Shown: in pieces, positions 7,605-16,051 of the stretch | Layout of the letters: each line of letters begins with the position of its first letter | Position numbering within the stretch: position 1 is the first letter of the stretch | From: Pseudomonadota bacterium | GTDB lineage: Bacteria; Pseudomonadota; Gammaproteobacteria; Burkholderiales; Burkholderiaceae_C | DNA length: 43,868 nt | Assembly: GCA_023387335.1 (NCBI GenBank) | Contig: JAEWIF010000025.1 | Span: forward strand, 1-43,868 | Direction of reading: 5' to 3' | Notes under the pieces: generated by a model | What the model was told of the DNA's origin: nothing | Database searches by the model: none | The model's input: only the letters and a program-made list of their open reading frames with translations | Translations under genes and position numbers: made by a program

Positions 7605-8618
7605 GTGCTCGAAGGGTCGCAGCTGGCCGCGGGGCTGTATCGGACGATGGCCCGCATCCGGGCTTTCGAGAACGCAGCGGAGATCGCGAGCCAAGGCGGA
7701 GTCAGCGCCTACGGCAGTTCGGCGGGGGCCACCGCCAAGGTCCGCGGGCCGCTTCACCTCTCCACCGGACAGGAGGCCGTGCCCGCGGGCGTTTGCGCGC
7801 ACCTGCGCCCCGACGACTACCTGACCTCCACCCACCGCGGCCACGGCCACACGCTGGCCAAGGGTGCCGACATGGGCCGCATGATGTGCGAGCTGTTCGG
7901 CAAGGCCACCGGCTTCAACGGCGGCAAGGGCGGATCGATGCACATCGCCGACTTCTCGGTCGGCATGCTGGGCGCCAACGGCGTGGTGGCGGCGGGCCTG
8001 CCGATCGCGGTCGGCGCGGCCCATGCGCAGAAGCTGCGCAAGCGCGACGCGATCACGGTGTGCTTCTTCGGCGACGGCGCCATCAATCGCGGCCCCTTCC
8101 TCGAAGCACTCAACTGGGCCCAGGTGTACGGCCTTCCGGTGCTGTTCGTCTGCGAGGACAACCGCTGGAGCGCCACGACCGCCAGCGGTCCGGTGACGGC
8201 GGGCGAGGGTGCCTCGGCGCGCGCCCGCAGCCTGGGGCTTCCTTCGGTGCAGGTGGACGGCAACGACGTGCTCGCGGTGCATGAGACGGCCGCGCGACTG
8301 GTGAAGGAAGTCCGCACGACGAAGCAGCCGCGTCTGCTGCATGCGATCACCTACCGCGTGAAGGGCCACGTGTCCGTGGACGCCGCGGCGTACCGCGATC
8401 CGCGCGAGCTGGAGCAGGCCTTGCAGACCGATCCGATGGCCCGCGCCCGCGCCGGCTGGCAGGCGCAAGGCGGCGACCTCGCCGTGCTGGACGCGATCGA
8501 CGCCGAGGCCGCGCGCGAAGTCGCGCAGGCCCTGGCCGCGGCCGATGCCGCGCCCTGGCCCGCGGCGGAGTCCGCCTTCACCGACATCCAGACGACGGGA
8601 GCCGGCCAGTGGCGATGA
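7605..8618 (+). CDS. TPP-dependent 2-oxoacid/acetoin dehydrogenase E1, alpha subunit
   Basis: The protein has 337 residues and a GTG start at 7605, chosen because GGGGA lies seven bases upstream and E1-alpha homology (LYRTMARIRAFE) begins within ten residues; in-frame sequence further upstream is unrelated. It shows the E1-alpha core: HLSTGQEAVPAG, THRGHGH (about 76-82), GGKGGSMH, and the thiamine diphosphate site GDGAIN (156-161) through EDN (184-186). The partner beta subunit overlaps its 3' end. Together they form the alpha2beta2 E1 that decarboxylates a 2-oxoacid or cleaves acetoin and hands the acyl group to a lipoyl E2. No E2 or E3 gene follows; a TRAP transporter does. The substrate is not determined by the sequence. 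Confidence 0.9.
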   Translation: MLEGSQLAAGLYRTMARIRAFENAAEIASQGGVSAYGSSAGATAKVRGPLHLSTGQEAVPAGVCAHLRPDDYLTSTHRGHGHTLAKGADMGRMMCELFGKATGFNGGKGGSMHIADFSVGMLGANGVVAAGLPIAVGAAHAQKLRKRDAITVCFFGDGAINRGPFLEALNWAQVYGLPVLFVCEDNRWSATTASGPVTAGEGASARARSLGLPSVQVDGNDVLAVHETAARLVKEVRTTKQPRLLHAITYRVKGHVSVDAAAYRDPRELEQALQTDPMARARAGWQAQGGDLAVLDAIDAEAAREVAQALAAADAAPWPAAESAFTDIQTTGAGQWR

Positions 8619-9565
8619 TGAGTTACGCGGAGGCCGCGGCGCTCGCGGTCTCGCATGCGATGGAGCGCGACGCGAGCGTCGTGGTGATGGGCGAGGACGT
8701 GGGCCGCGGCGGCATCTTCGGCCAGTACAAGGGCCTGCAGCAGCGCTTCGGCGGCGAGCGCGTCATCGACACGCCGATCAGCGAGTCCACCATCCTGGGC
8801 GCCGGCGTCGGCATGGCGCTCGCGGGCCTGCGGCCGGTGGTGGAGATGCGCGTGGTGGACTTCGCGCTCTGCGCGATGGACGAGATCGTCAACCAGGCCG
8901 CCAAGAACCGCTTCATGTTCGGCGGCCAGGGCCGCGTGCCGATGGTGATGCGTCTGCCGATCGGCATCTGGGACGCGTCGGCCGCGCAGCATTCGCAGTC
9001 GCTGGAGAGCTGGTTCGCGCACATGCCGGGCCTGGTGGTCGTGTGTCCCGCCACGCCGCAGGACAACTACTCGCTGCTGCGCGCGGCGCTGGAATGCGGC
9101 GATCCGGTGATCCACATGGAGCACAAGACGCTGTGGACGGCGCAGGGCGAAGTGGACGTGGAGCAGCGCGCGACGCTGGGCGAAGCGCGCACCGTGCGCA
9201 GCGGCCGCCACCTCACCGTCGTGAGCTGGAGCCGCCAGATGCAGGCCTGCGTGCAGGCCTGCGATGAACTCGCCGGCGCGGGCATCGAGGCGGAGCTGAT
9301 CGACCTGCGCAGCATCTGGCCCTGGGACCGCGCGCGGGTGCTCGAATCGTGCGCGCGCACCGGCCGGCTGCTGGTCGTGCACGAAGCCGTGCAGGCCGCG
9401 GGTTTCGGCGCCGAGGTGGCCGCCACCGCGGCGCAGGAAACGGGCTGCAGGGTCCGGCGCCTGGGCGCGCCGCGCATCCCGGTGGGTTACGCGCCGGTGC
9501 TGGAGGCGCAGTCGCGCATCACGGCCGCGGACATCGCGGCGGCCGCGCGAAGCATGTTGAGTTAG
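8609..9565 (+). CDS. TPP-dependent 2-oxoacid/acetoin dehydrogenase E1, beta subunit
   Basis: The 318-residue protein matches the E1-beta transketolase-like pyrimidine-binding and C-terminal domains: MGEDVGRGGIFGQYKGL, DTPISESTILGAGVGMA, NQAAKNRFMFGGQG, and a C-terminal part with LIDLRSIWPWD and VHEAVQAAGFGAEV. The GTG at 8609 sits seven bases after GGGAG and overlaps the alpha gene by ten bases; ATG 8615 is an alternative. The overlap implies translational coupling and equal subunit supply. The protein contributes the second half of the thiamine diphosphate site at the alpha/beta interface. Confidence 0.9.
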   Translation: MAMMSYAEAAALAVSHAMERDASVVVMGEDVGRGGIFGQYKGLQQRFGGERVIDTPISESTILGAGVGMALAGLRPVVEMRVVDFALCAMDEIVNQAAKNRFMFGGQGRVPMVMRLPIGIWDASAAQHSQSLESWFAHMPGLVVVCPATPQDNYSLLRAALECGDPVIHMEHKTLWTAQGEVDVEQRATLGEARTVRSGRHLTVVSWSRQMQACVQACDELAGAGIEAELIDLRSIWPWDRARVLESCARTGRLLVVHEAVQAAGFGAEVAATAAQETGCRVRRLGAPRIPVGYAPVLEAQSRITAADIAAAARSMLS

Positions 9566-9572
9566 GCAGTCC

Positions 9573-10103
9573 ATGAAGAAGAACCAGGAAACGGGCCTCC
9601 CGCAGGCGGACCAGCTGCAGACCGGGGATGAGCCCGACGAGGCCACGTGGGTGCCGCTGAAGATCGAGGACTGGCTCACGGTGATCGTGATGGCGCTGCT
9701 GGCGCTGATCACCTTCCTCAACGTGCTCGTCCGTTACTTCACCAGCCAGTCGTTCGCGTGGACCGAGGAGATCTCGGTCTTCCTCATGATCGTGCTGGCG
9801 CTGGTCGCGGGATCCGCTTCGGTGGCGCGCAACCGGCAGATCCGCATCGAGTACTTCTCCGACAGCGGCCCCGAGTGGCGGCAGCGCGCGCTGGCCCGCT
9901 TCGGCGCGCTGATGGTCTTCGTCCTGTTCTTCCTGATCGCCGTGCTGAGCGCGCGCGTGGTCTGGGACGACTTCCGCTTCGGCGAGACCTCGCCGGGCAT
10001 CGGCGTGCCGCAGTGGTGGTACACGATCTGGCTGCCGGTGATGTCGGTGGCCATCGCGGGCCGCGCGCTCGGCCTGTTCATCCGCCGGAGGCGTGGATCG
10101 TGA
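9573..10103 (+). CDS. TRAP transporter small permease (DctQ family)
   Basis: The 176-residue protein has four predicted transmembrane helices (about 28-50, 60-80, 105-127, 143-163) and the DctQ-type middle motif RNRQIRIEYF. The gene starts eight bases after the E1-beta stop and overlaps the large permease gene by a GTGA junction. DctQ pairs with DctM in the inner membrane to form the sodium-driven importer fed by the DctP-type binding protein at 11444. The first 28 residues are polar and cytoplasmic. Confidence 0.9.
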   Translation: MKKNQETGLPQADQLQTGDEPDEATWVPLKIEDWLTVIVMALLALITFLNVLVRYFTSQSFAWTEEISVFLMIVLALVAGSASVARNRQIRIEYFSDSGPEWRQRALARFGALMVFVLFFLIAVLSARVVWDDFRFGETSPGIGVPQWWYTIWLPVMSVAIAGRALGLFIRRRRGS

Positions 10104-11398
10104 TCGCCACCCTGCTGTTCCTCGCCTTCCTCGGGCTGCTCTTCATCGGCGTGCCGATCGGCGCGGCGCTCGGCCTGGCCGGCGCGGTGTGCATCGCGCT
10201 CGCGAACCTGGACGTGCAGTGGTGGGGCCTGCTGGCCGTGCCGCAGAACTTCTACGCGGGCCTGGCCAAGTACCCGCTGCTGGCGGTGCCGATGTTCGTG
10301 CTGGTCGGCTCCATCTTCGACCGCTCGGGCGTGGCCGCGCGGCTGGTGAACTTCGCCGTCGCCATCGTCGGCCGCGGTCCCGGCATGCTGCCGCTGGTGG
10401 CGATCGCGGTCGCGATGTTCCTCGGCGGCATCTCGGGGTCCGGCCCCGCCAACGCCGCCGCCGTGGGTGCGGTGATGATCGGCGCGATGAACCGCGCGGG
10501 CTACCCGCCGTCGTATTCGGCCAGCGTGGTGGGCGCGGCGGCGGCCACGGACATCCTGATCCCGCCTTCGATCGCCTTCATCATCTACTCGGTGCTCGTG
10601 CCCGGTGCCTCGGTGCCCGCGCTGTTCTCGGCCGGCATGATCCCCGGCGTCATGGCCGGCCTCGCGCTCATGATCCCCGCCGTGTGGCTGGCGCGCCGCC
10701 ACAACATGGGCGCGCTGGAAGCGGCGATGCCGCGGCCTCCGTTCTGGCGCAGCCTGCGCGAAGCGGCCTGGGGCCTGTTCGCGCCGGTGCTGATCCTGGG
10801 CGGCATGCGCGCCGGCTGGTTCACCCCCACCGAGGCGGCCGTGGTCGCCGTGTTCTACGGCCTGTTCGTCGGCATGGCGATCCACCGGACGATCAAGGTG
10901 CGCGACCTGTTCGTCATCCTGCGCGAATCGGGCGAGCTGTCGGCGGTGATCCTGCTGGTCGTCTCGCTCGCGGGCATCTTCGCCTACTCGCTCAGCACGC
11001 TGGGCGTGATCGACCCGGTGACGCGCGCCATCGTCAACTCGGGCCTCGGCGAGTACGGCGTGCTGGCGCTGCTCATCCTGATGCTCGTCACGTTCGGGAT
11101 GTTCCTGGACGGCGTGTCCATCTTCCTCATCTTCGTGCCGCTGCTGCTGCCCATCATGCGGCACTACCAGTGGGACCCGGTCTGGTTCGGCGTCATCCTC
11201 ACGCTCAAGGTGGCGCTCGGCCAGTTCACGCCGCCGCTGGCCGTGAACCTGATGGTCTCGTGCCGCATCGCCAAGGTGCCGATGGAGTCCACCGTCCGCT
11301 GGGTCGGCTGGATGCTGTTCTCGATGGCCGCGGTGATGGTTCTCGTCATTGCCTTCCCGCAGACGGCGCTGTGGCTGCCGCGCGTCCTCGGCTACTGA
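10100..11398 (+). CDS. TRAP transporter large permease (DctM family)
   Basis: The 432-residue protein is very hydrophobic with 11-12 predicted helices and DctM signatures: PLLAVPMFVLVG, GGISGSGPANAAAVG, DILIPPSIAFIIYS, GWFTPTEAAVVAVFY and LGQFTPPLAVNLMV. The GTG start at 10100 overlaps the DctQ stop by four bases and has GGAGGCG upstream. It forms the transport channel of the tripartite system and very likely imports an organic acid by sodium symport. The neighbouring E1 genes suggest that the substrate, or a product of it, is a 2-oxoacid. Confidence 0.93.
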   Translation: MIATLLFLAFLGLLFIGVPIGAALGLAGAVCIALANLDVQWWGLLAVPQNFYAGLAKYPLLAVPMFVLVGSIFDRSGVAARLVNFAVAIVGRGPGMLPLVAIAVAMFLGGISGSGPANAAAVGAVMIGAMNRAGYPPSYSASVVGAAAATDILIPPSIAFIIYSVLVPGASVPALFSAGMIPGVMAGLALMIPAVWLARRHNMGALEAAMPRPPFWRSLREAAWGLFAPVLILGGMRAGWFTPTEAAVVAVFYGLFVGMAIHRTIKVRDLFVILRESGELSAVILLVVSLAGIFAYSLSTLGVIDPVTRAIVNSGLGEYGVLALLILMLVTFGMFLDGVSIFLIFVPLLLPIMRHYQWDPVWFGVILTLKVALGQFTPPLAVNLMVSCRIAKVPMESTVRWVGWMLFSMAAVMVLVIAFPQTALWLPRVLGY

Positions 11399-11443
11399 TT
11401 TCCCCACCCCCGACCCTCTCAACCCCCCAAGGAGACACCCCCC

Positions 11444-12490
11444 ATGAAGTTCCGCCGCACCCTGCTGGGCCTGGCCCTCACCGCGACCGCGCTGGCCGCC
11501 GCCACCTTCGGCGGCAGCGAAGCGATGGCGCAGGCCGCCTACAAGCCCGAGTACAAGGTCTCGCTGGTGCTGGGCCCGCCCACGCCGTGGGGCATGGCCG
11601 GCCAGATCTGGGCCGACCTGGTCAAGGAGCGCACGCAGGGCCGCATCAACATGAAGCTGTACCCCGGCGTCTCGCTGGTGCAGGGCGACCAGACGCGCGA
11701 GTTCAGCTCGCTGCGCCAGGGCGTGATCGACATGGCGGTCGGCTCCACCATCAACTGGTCGCCGCAGATCAAGGAACTGAACCTGTTCTCGATGCCGTTC
11801 CTGATGCCCGACTACGCGGCCGTGGACGCGCTCACGCAGGGCGAAGTCGGCAAGAAGATCTTCCAGATCATCGACCGTTCCGGCGCCGTGCCGCTGGCCT
11901 GGGGCGAGAACGGCTTCCGCGAACTGACCAACAGCAAGAAGCCGATCAAGTCGCCGGAAGACCTCAAGGGCATGAAGATCCGCGTGGTCGGCTCGCCGCT
12001 CTTCTCGGACACCTTCAACGCCCTGGGCGCCAACCCGACCCAGATGAGCTGGGCCGATGCGCAGCCCGCGCTGTCCAGTGGCGCGGTGGACGGCCAGGAG
12101 AACCCGATGTTCCTGTTCACCGTGCTGAAGATGCACACGGTGGGCCAGAAGTTCGTCACCACCTGGGGCTACGTGGCCGACCCGCTGATCTTCGTGGTCA
12201 ACAAGGATGTCTGGGCTTCGTGGACGCCGGCCGACCAGGCCATCGTGCGCCAGGCCGCCGTCGACGCCGGCAAGCAGGAGATCGCCCTGGCCCGCAAGGG
12301 CCTGGTCGAGTCCGACAAGCCGCTGATGAAGGACGTGGCCGGCATGGGCGTCACCGTCACCAACCTCTCGCCGGCCGAGCGCGAAGCCTTCGTGAAGGCC
12401 ACGCGTCCGGTGTACGACAAGTGGAAGAACACGGTAGGCGCCGACCTCGTGGGCGAGGCGGAGAAGGCGATCGCGGCGCGCAAGAAGTGA
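11444..12490 (+). CDS. TRAP transporter substrate-binding protein (DctP family)
   Basis: The 348-residue protein begins with a signal peptide (MKFRRTLLGLALTATALAAA) cleaved near AMAQA. DctP features include PWGMAGQIWADLVKERTQG, LRQGVIDMAVG and the conserved arginine R180 in GMKIRVVGS, which in this family contacts the substrate carboxylate. CAAGGAGAC lies just upstream of the ATG. It captures the ligand in the periplasm and delivers it to the DctQM pair. It is the last gene of the 7605-12490 operon; a strong terminator follows. Confidence 0.93.
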   Translation: MKFRRTLLGLALTATALAAATFGGSEAMAQAAYKPEYKVSLVLGPPTPWGMAGQIWADLVKERTQGRINMKLYPGVSLVQGDQTREFSSLRQGVIDMAVGSTINWSPQIKELNLFSMPFLMPDYAAVDALTQGEVGKKIFQIIDRSGAVPLAWGENGFRELTNSKKPIKSPEDLKGMKIRVVGSPLFSDTFNALGANPTQMSWADAQPALSSGAVDGQENPMFLFTVLKMHTVGQKFVTTWGYVADPLIFVVNKDVWASWTPADQAIVRQAAVDAGKQEIALARKGLVESDKPLMKDVAGMGVTVTNLSPAEREAFVKATRPVYDKWKNTVGADLVGEAEKAIAARKK

Positions 12491-12505
12491 GTCTTGCGCT
12501 GTAAG

Positions 12506-12533
12506 AAAAGGGCTTCCATCGGAGGCCCTTTTT
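12506..12533 (+). terminator. Rho-independent terminator of the E1/TRAP operon
   Basis: GGGCTTCC (12510-12517) pairs with GGAGGCCC (12521-12528) through eight pairs, one of them G-T, around a 3-base loop. AAAA (12506-12509) precedes it and TTTTT (12529-12533) follows. The A and T flanks let it act in both directions; the stop codon of the convergent gene overlaps its edge at 12533. Confidence 0.85.
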
Positions 12534-12943
12534 CATTCCAGCAGGACGCGAGCGAGCTTCCCGTGATGAGCGAGCTCGCGCAGCAGGACGACGTCCGCGA
12601 CGCTCTCCGGATCGATCGGCCGCCCGTGCGCCACTGCATCGAAGGCGCGGTTGAACGCCTGCTCCACTTGCTCGGTGGTGAAGCTCGCCTGATCGCCCAG
12701 AGCCGCGCGCACGCGCCCCGTCGCATCGCGCACCCGCAAGTCGAGCCCCTCGATGCGCTTGCTCGACGGCATCAGCCAGTCTTCCGAGTGCTCGATCGCG
12801 GCCTCGATGTCGACCTCGCGCCATCGGACACCCGCACCGCGCAAGAGCGCAGCCGCGCCGCCCTCGAGCCGGGCCAGCACCTCGCCGTCCAGCCGCAGCT
12901 CGTACGCGTCCGCTCGGACATCGAGGTGAAGCCCAGTGGTCAT
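12533..12943 (-). CDS. Uncharacterised 136-residue protein, last gene of the DODA operon
   Basis: The ATG at 12943 overlaps the stop of the esterase gene (ATGA), the same junction type as between the two upstream genes, so translation is coupled. The protein has no signal peptide or membrane segment. It is mixed alpha/beta with beta-rich N-terminus (LHLDVRADAYELRLDGEVLARLEGG) and a helical C-terminus (VEQAFNRAFDAVAHGRPIDP). I recognise no family. Its position argues for a role with the esterase or the dioxygenase. Confidence 0.7.
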   Translation of the reverse strand: MTTGLHLDVRADAYELRLDGEVLARLEGGAAALLRGAGVRWREVDIEAAIEHSEDWLMPSSKRIEGLDLRVRDATGRVRAALGDQASFTTEQVEQAFNRAFDAVAHGRPIDPESVADVVLLRELAHHGKLARVLLE

Positions 12944-13551
12944 CCCAGCGACTCCAGCACCAGCTGCTCGGCACGCTCGTCGATGCCGTGCCCGAGCCGC
13001 GGCACGAAGCGGGCCGAGGCATCGCCGCCGAGCGACCGCAAGGTCTGAACGGCCTCGGCGCTGAAGCGCGCTTCGATGACGGGGTCGTTCTCGCCGTGCA
13101 CGAAACGGAAGACGACGCCCGCCGGTGCGCGCCGCGGCGGCTGCGCGAACCGTCCCGAGATCGAGACGACCCGGTGCGCGAGGTCCGCCGCCTGCGTGGA
13201 CTCCAGCGACATGATCGCGCCCTGCGAGAAGCCGACCAGCGTGGTGCCGTCGGCCCCGACGCCCGCTTCCGCTTGCCACTTGCGCACGGCGTTCTCGAAC
13301 TGCGGCAGCGCCTGCGCGATCCGCGCCGGCCGGTTCGTTTCGGTGACCCCGGCCACCGAGAACCACTCGCGGCCCGAGCCCAGCGTCGAAGGATGGGCCG
13401 CGTCGATGCTGACCACCGTGGCCTGCGGCCGATGCCGCGCTATGCGCTGCGCGAGCGGGACCAGGTTGGCCGCGGAAGAACCGACGCCGTGGAACAGCAG
13501 GACGAGCTCGCGCGGCGCCTGCGGACGCGCGACGACGAGGGAGCCTTCCAT
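12940..13551 (-). CDS. ypfH: YpfH-like serine esterase (alpha/beta hydrolase)
   Basis: The 203-residue protein has the phospholipase/carboxylesterase fold: oxyanion region LLFHGVGSSAANL (19-31), nucleophile elbow GFSQG with S109, then HGENDPVI (D156) and LGHGID (H188) completing the triad. The segment REWFSVAGVTETNR is close to E. coli YpfH, an acyl-ester/thioester hydrolase. It is cytoplasmic, with no signal peptide. ATGA junctions join it to the dioxygenase gene upstream (13551) and the unknown gene downstream. The physiological ester is unknown. Confidence 0.88.
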   Translation of the reverse strand: MEGSLVVARPQAPRELVLLFHGVGSSAANLVPLAQRIARHRPQATVVSIDAAHPSTLGSGREWFSVAGVTETNRPARIAQALPQFENAVRKWQAEAGVGADGTTLVGFSQGAIMSLESTQAADLAHRVVSISGRFAQPPRRAPAGVVFRFVHGENDPVIEARFSAEAVQTLRSLGGDASARFVPRLGHGIDERAEQLVLESLG

Positions 13552-14366
13552 CACGCGACCTCCGCCGCGGCGTCGACGTCGACGCGCGCGCCGAACACAT
13601 ACGACTCCATCGCCAGCACGCCATGGCGGATGCCGCCGTCCAGCACCGTCGCGGGCAGGACGTCGCGCGCGGCGCCGAGCGCCACCAGCAAGGGCAGGAA
13701 GTGCTCCACCGTCGGATGCGCGCGTTGCGCGTGCGGCGCCTGCTCGAGCGTGGCGATCAGGCGGTCGCGGTCGCCCGCGAGCACGGCCTGCCGCACCCAA
13801 TGCGAGAACTCGCGCGCGTACGCCGCCTCGACGTCGGAGCCGGTGCGGAACTCGTACAGGTTGTGCGTGAGGCTGCCCGAGCCGATGACGAGCACGTCCT
13901 CGTCCGCCAGCGCGGCGAGCGCACGGCCGAGCTCGAAGGCCTTGCGGGCGTCGAGATCGACGGGCATGGAGACCTGCACCACCGGCACATCGGCATCGGG
14001 GAACAGGTGCATCAGCGGCACCCAGGCACCGTGGTCCAGGCCTTGCTCCGCGACGAGGGACGAGCGGATGCCGGCATCGGCCAGTGCCTGCTGCACGCGC
14101 AGCGCGACGTCGGGCGCACCGGGTGCGGGATAGCGCAGCTGGTACAGCGCACGGGGGAAGCCGCCGAAGTCGTGGACCGTCTCCGGTCGCGAGGCGGCAC
14201 CGATGCCGACCGCGCCGCGCGTCTGCCAGTGCGGCGAGACGATGACCACCGCACGCGGCTTGCCGATGGCGCGGCCGACCGCGCCGAGCTGCGCGCCGGC
14301 GACGCCGGGCTCCAGCGCGAAGGTCGGTGCTCCGTGCGAGATGAACAGGGCGGGTTGGGTCTTCAT
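13551..14366 (-). CDS. ygiD: DODA-type extradiol aromatic ring-opening dioxygenase
   Basis: The 271-residue protein matches the LigB/4,5-DOPA dioxygenase family, of which E. coli YgiD is a member. Predicted metal and catalytic histidines are H11 (FISHGAPT), H46 (SPHWQT), H112 (LDHGAW) and H222 (PTVEHFLPL). The family opens catechol-type rings next to the hydroxyls using Fe or Zn; the natural substrate of the bacterial enzymes is mostly unknown. It is the first gene of a three-gene operon and is divergent from a LysR regulator 74 bp away, its likely controller. The symbol is given by similarity only. Confidence 0.88.
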   Translation of the reverse strand: MKTQPALFISHGAPTFALEPGVAGAQLGAVGRAIGKPRAVVIVSPHWQTRGAVGIGAASRPETVHDFGGFPRALYQLRYPAPGAPDVALRVQQALADAGIRSSLVAEQGLDHGAWVPLMHLFPDADVPVVQVSMPVDLDARKAFELGRALAALADEDVLVIGSGSLTHNLYEFRTGSDVEAAYAREFSHWVRQAVLAGDRDRLIATLEQAPHAQRAHPTVEHFLPLLVALGAARDVLPATVLDGGIRHGVLAMESYVFGARVDVDAAAEVA

Positions 14367-14382
14367 GAGGGCACTCTAAATA

Positions 14383-14395
14383 TTCCGAGCGGAAA
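14383..14395. promoter_or_regulatory. Candidate LysR operator between DODA and lysR
   Basis: TTCCG-AG-CGGAA (14383-14394) is a perfect inverted repeat in the 74-bp divergent gap, and T14383 with A14395 gives the T-N11-A spacing of LysR boxes. It lies 17 bases upstream of the dioxygenase ATG and 46 upstream of the lysR ATG, so bound protein could affect both genes. Confidence 0.45.
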
Positions 14396-14440
14396 GATAA
14401 ATCTGCTAGAACGACGGAAACCATTCCTGATATCGAAACA

Positions 14441-15355
14441 ATGGATCGCTTCCAGGAGATGCGCGTCTTCACGGCCGTGGTGGACGCCGGCAGCTTCGTC
14501 GCCGCCGCCGACGCGCTGGAGATGTCCAAGCCGGCGGTCTCGCGCCACGTGGCCGAGCTGGAGCAGCGCCTGGGCGTGCGCCTCCTGCACCGCACCACGC
14601 GGCGCCTGTCGCTCACCGTCGAAGGCGAGGTCTTCCTCGCCCGTTGCCGCGACCTGCTGGCCGGCGTGGACGAGGCGGAGGCCGAAGTGAGCGCGCGCGG
14701 CGGCGGCGCGGTCGGGTTGCTGAAGGTGAGCGCGCCGGTGTCGTTCGGCATCCGCCACCTGGCGCCGCTGTGGGCGGACTTCATGGCGCGGCATCCGCAG
14801 CTGACGCTGGACCTGACGCTGACCGACCGTTTCATCGACCTGGTCGACGAGGGCTTCGACATGGCGGTGCGCGTGGCCCGGCTGCCGAGTTCCTCGCTCG
14901 TGAGCCGCCGGCTCGCATCCACCCGCATGGTGCTTTGCGCGTCGCCCGGCTACGTGCGCAGGAACGGCGCGCCGGAGCGGCCGGCGGACCTGGCCGCGCA
15001 TGCCGTGCTCGGCTACAGCCTGCTCGCGACGGGCGACAGCTGGGAGTTCGAAGGACCGGACGGCACCGAGTCCGTCCGCGTGAAGCCGCGGATGCAGACC
15101 AACAGCGGCGACACGTGCACGGCCGTGGCGGTGGGCGGCGGCGGGATCGTGCTGCAGCCGCTGTTCCTGGTGAGCGACGCGCTGGAGAGCGGCGCCCTCG
15201 TCGAGCTGATGCCGGGGTACCGCTCTACGGAGCTCGGCATCTATGCCGTGTATCCGACGCGCAAGCACATGCCGCCGAAGGTGAGGGTGCTGGTCGACCA
15301 TCTGGCTGAGCGCCTCTCCGCGTCAGGAGATGGCGATGTCGACCCGGGGCGCTGA
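14441..15355 (+). CDS. LysR-family transcriptional regulator
   Basis: The 304-residue protein has an N-terminal winged helix-turn-helix (MDRFQEMRVFTAVVDAGSFV through LLHRTTRRLSLT, 1-60), a linker helix and an effector-binding domain from about 90 on. The subfamily resembles DmlR/YhjC-type regulators (SAPVSFGIRHLAPLWADF, RVARLPSSSLVSRRLAS). It is divergent from the dioxygenase operon, the usual LysR arrangement, so it probably controls that operon in response to a small acid or aromatic. Its last 33 bases overlap the convergent stress-protein gene. Confidence 0.92.
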   Translation: MDRFQEMRVFTAVVDAGSFVAAADALEMSKPAVSRHVAELEQRLGVRLLHRTTRRLSLTVEGEVFLARCRDLLAGVDEAEAEVSARGGGAVGLLKVSAPVSFGIRHLAPLWADFMARHPQLTLDLTLTDRFIDLVDEGFDMAVRVARLPSSSLVSRRLASTRMVLCASPGYVRRNGAPERPADLAAHAVLGYSLLATGDSWEFEGPDGTESVRVKPRMQTNSGDTCTAVAVGGGGIVLQPLFLVSDALESGALVELMPGYRSTELGIYAVYPTRKHMPPKVRVLVDHLAERLSASGDGDVDPGR

Positions 15356-16051
15356 AGGCAGGGGCTCGACAGCCAGCGCCGGCAGCACCAGCACGTCCGC
15401 GAGCGCATGCGCGAGCACGAGCCGCGAATGCGTGCGCGGCGCCCACCACACGGGCGCGTCGCGGGGTGGCCTGCCGATGACGACGAGGTCGGCGAGGATC
15501 GACCGCTCCTTCGCCAGCAGCAGGTTGGCGGAAGGACCGAACACCACCGAAGGCGCCGGCGCACGCGTCAGCGCCGTCGCGGCCGCCAGCGTGCCCGGCG
15601 CGTCGTCGCCTTCGTCCACGCAGGCCAGCACGCGGCGGTAGCCGACGGTGGCCGGCCTTCGCACGACGAGGGCAGGGCGCTGGCAGGCCTGGACCAGGCG
15701 TTCCGGATGCGAACCGCCCAACCAGTCGCGCAAGGGATTCGATTGCGGGCTGCGCAGCACCATGAGGTCGGCCTCGCTCGCGGCGGCGGTGACCTCGCGG
15801 CGGAAGCCGCCGCGCACCGACTGCGCCAGCACCGCGATCTTCAGGCGCTCCTGCAGCTCCCACGCCAGGGACTCGAGCGCCGCCTTGCCGCGCGCGACGC
15901 TCGAGCTCGTGCGGCCGACATGCAGCAGCCTCAACCACGCGCCGTGGTCGCGCGCCAGCAGCCCGGCCCGCCAGGCGGCGTTGGTGCTCGCGACCGAGAG
16001 ATCGCACACGGCCAGGATCCGCTTGAGCGGGATCGCCGCCGTGTCCGTCAT
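15323..16051 (-). CDS. Universal stress protein (UspA family), third of three
   Basis: The protein has 242 residues from ATG 16051, which overlaps the previous gene's stop (ATGA) and has GGAAGGGG upstream. An N-terminal Usp domain begins at KRILAVCDLSVASTNAAWRAG; the second half is a degenerate copy. The usual nucleotide loop Gx2Gx9G(S/T) is replaced by GRPPRDAPVWWAPRTHS, so ATP binding is doubtful. Usp proteins help cells through starvation and oxidative or metabolic stress, often as dimers; a tandem-domain protein could fold as an internal dimer. Its 3' end overlaps lysR by 33 bases in the opposite direction. Confidence 0.85.
   Translation of the reverse strand: MTDTAAIPLKRILAVCDLSVASTNAAWRAGLLARDHGAWLRLLHVGRTSSSVARGKAALESLAWELQERLKIAVLAQSVRGGFRREVTAAASEADLMVLRSPQSNPLRDWLGGSHPERLVQACQRPALVVRRPATVGYRRVLACVDEGDDAPGTLAAATALTRAPAPSVVFGPSANLLLAKERSILADLVVIGRPPRDAPVWWAPRTHSRLVLAHALADVLVLPALAVEPLPSAPRVDIAIS

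Noticed and set aside
9734..12136. Long minus-strand open frame of about 800 codons across the TRAP genes
   Set aside because: It is rich in His, Arg, Gln and Asp as expected from the antisense of high-GC coding sequence, and the plus strand encodes three clear TRAP genes.
12940..14928. Very long open frame on the minus strand that would join the esterase to upstream sequence
   Set aside because: Only the 3' part (12940-13551) has family motifs. The rest is the shadow of the dioxygenase and lysR genes, and the ATGA junction at 13551 gives the true start.
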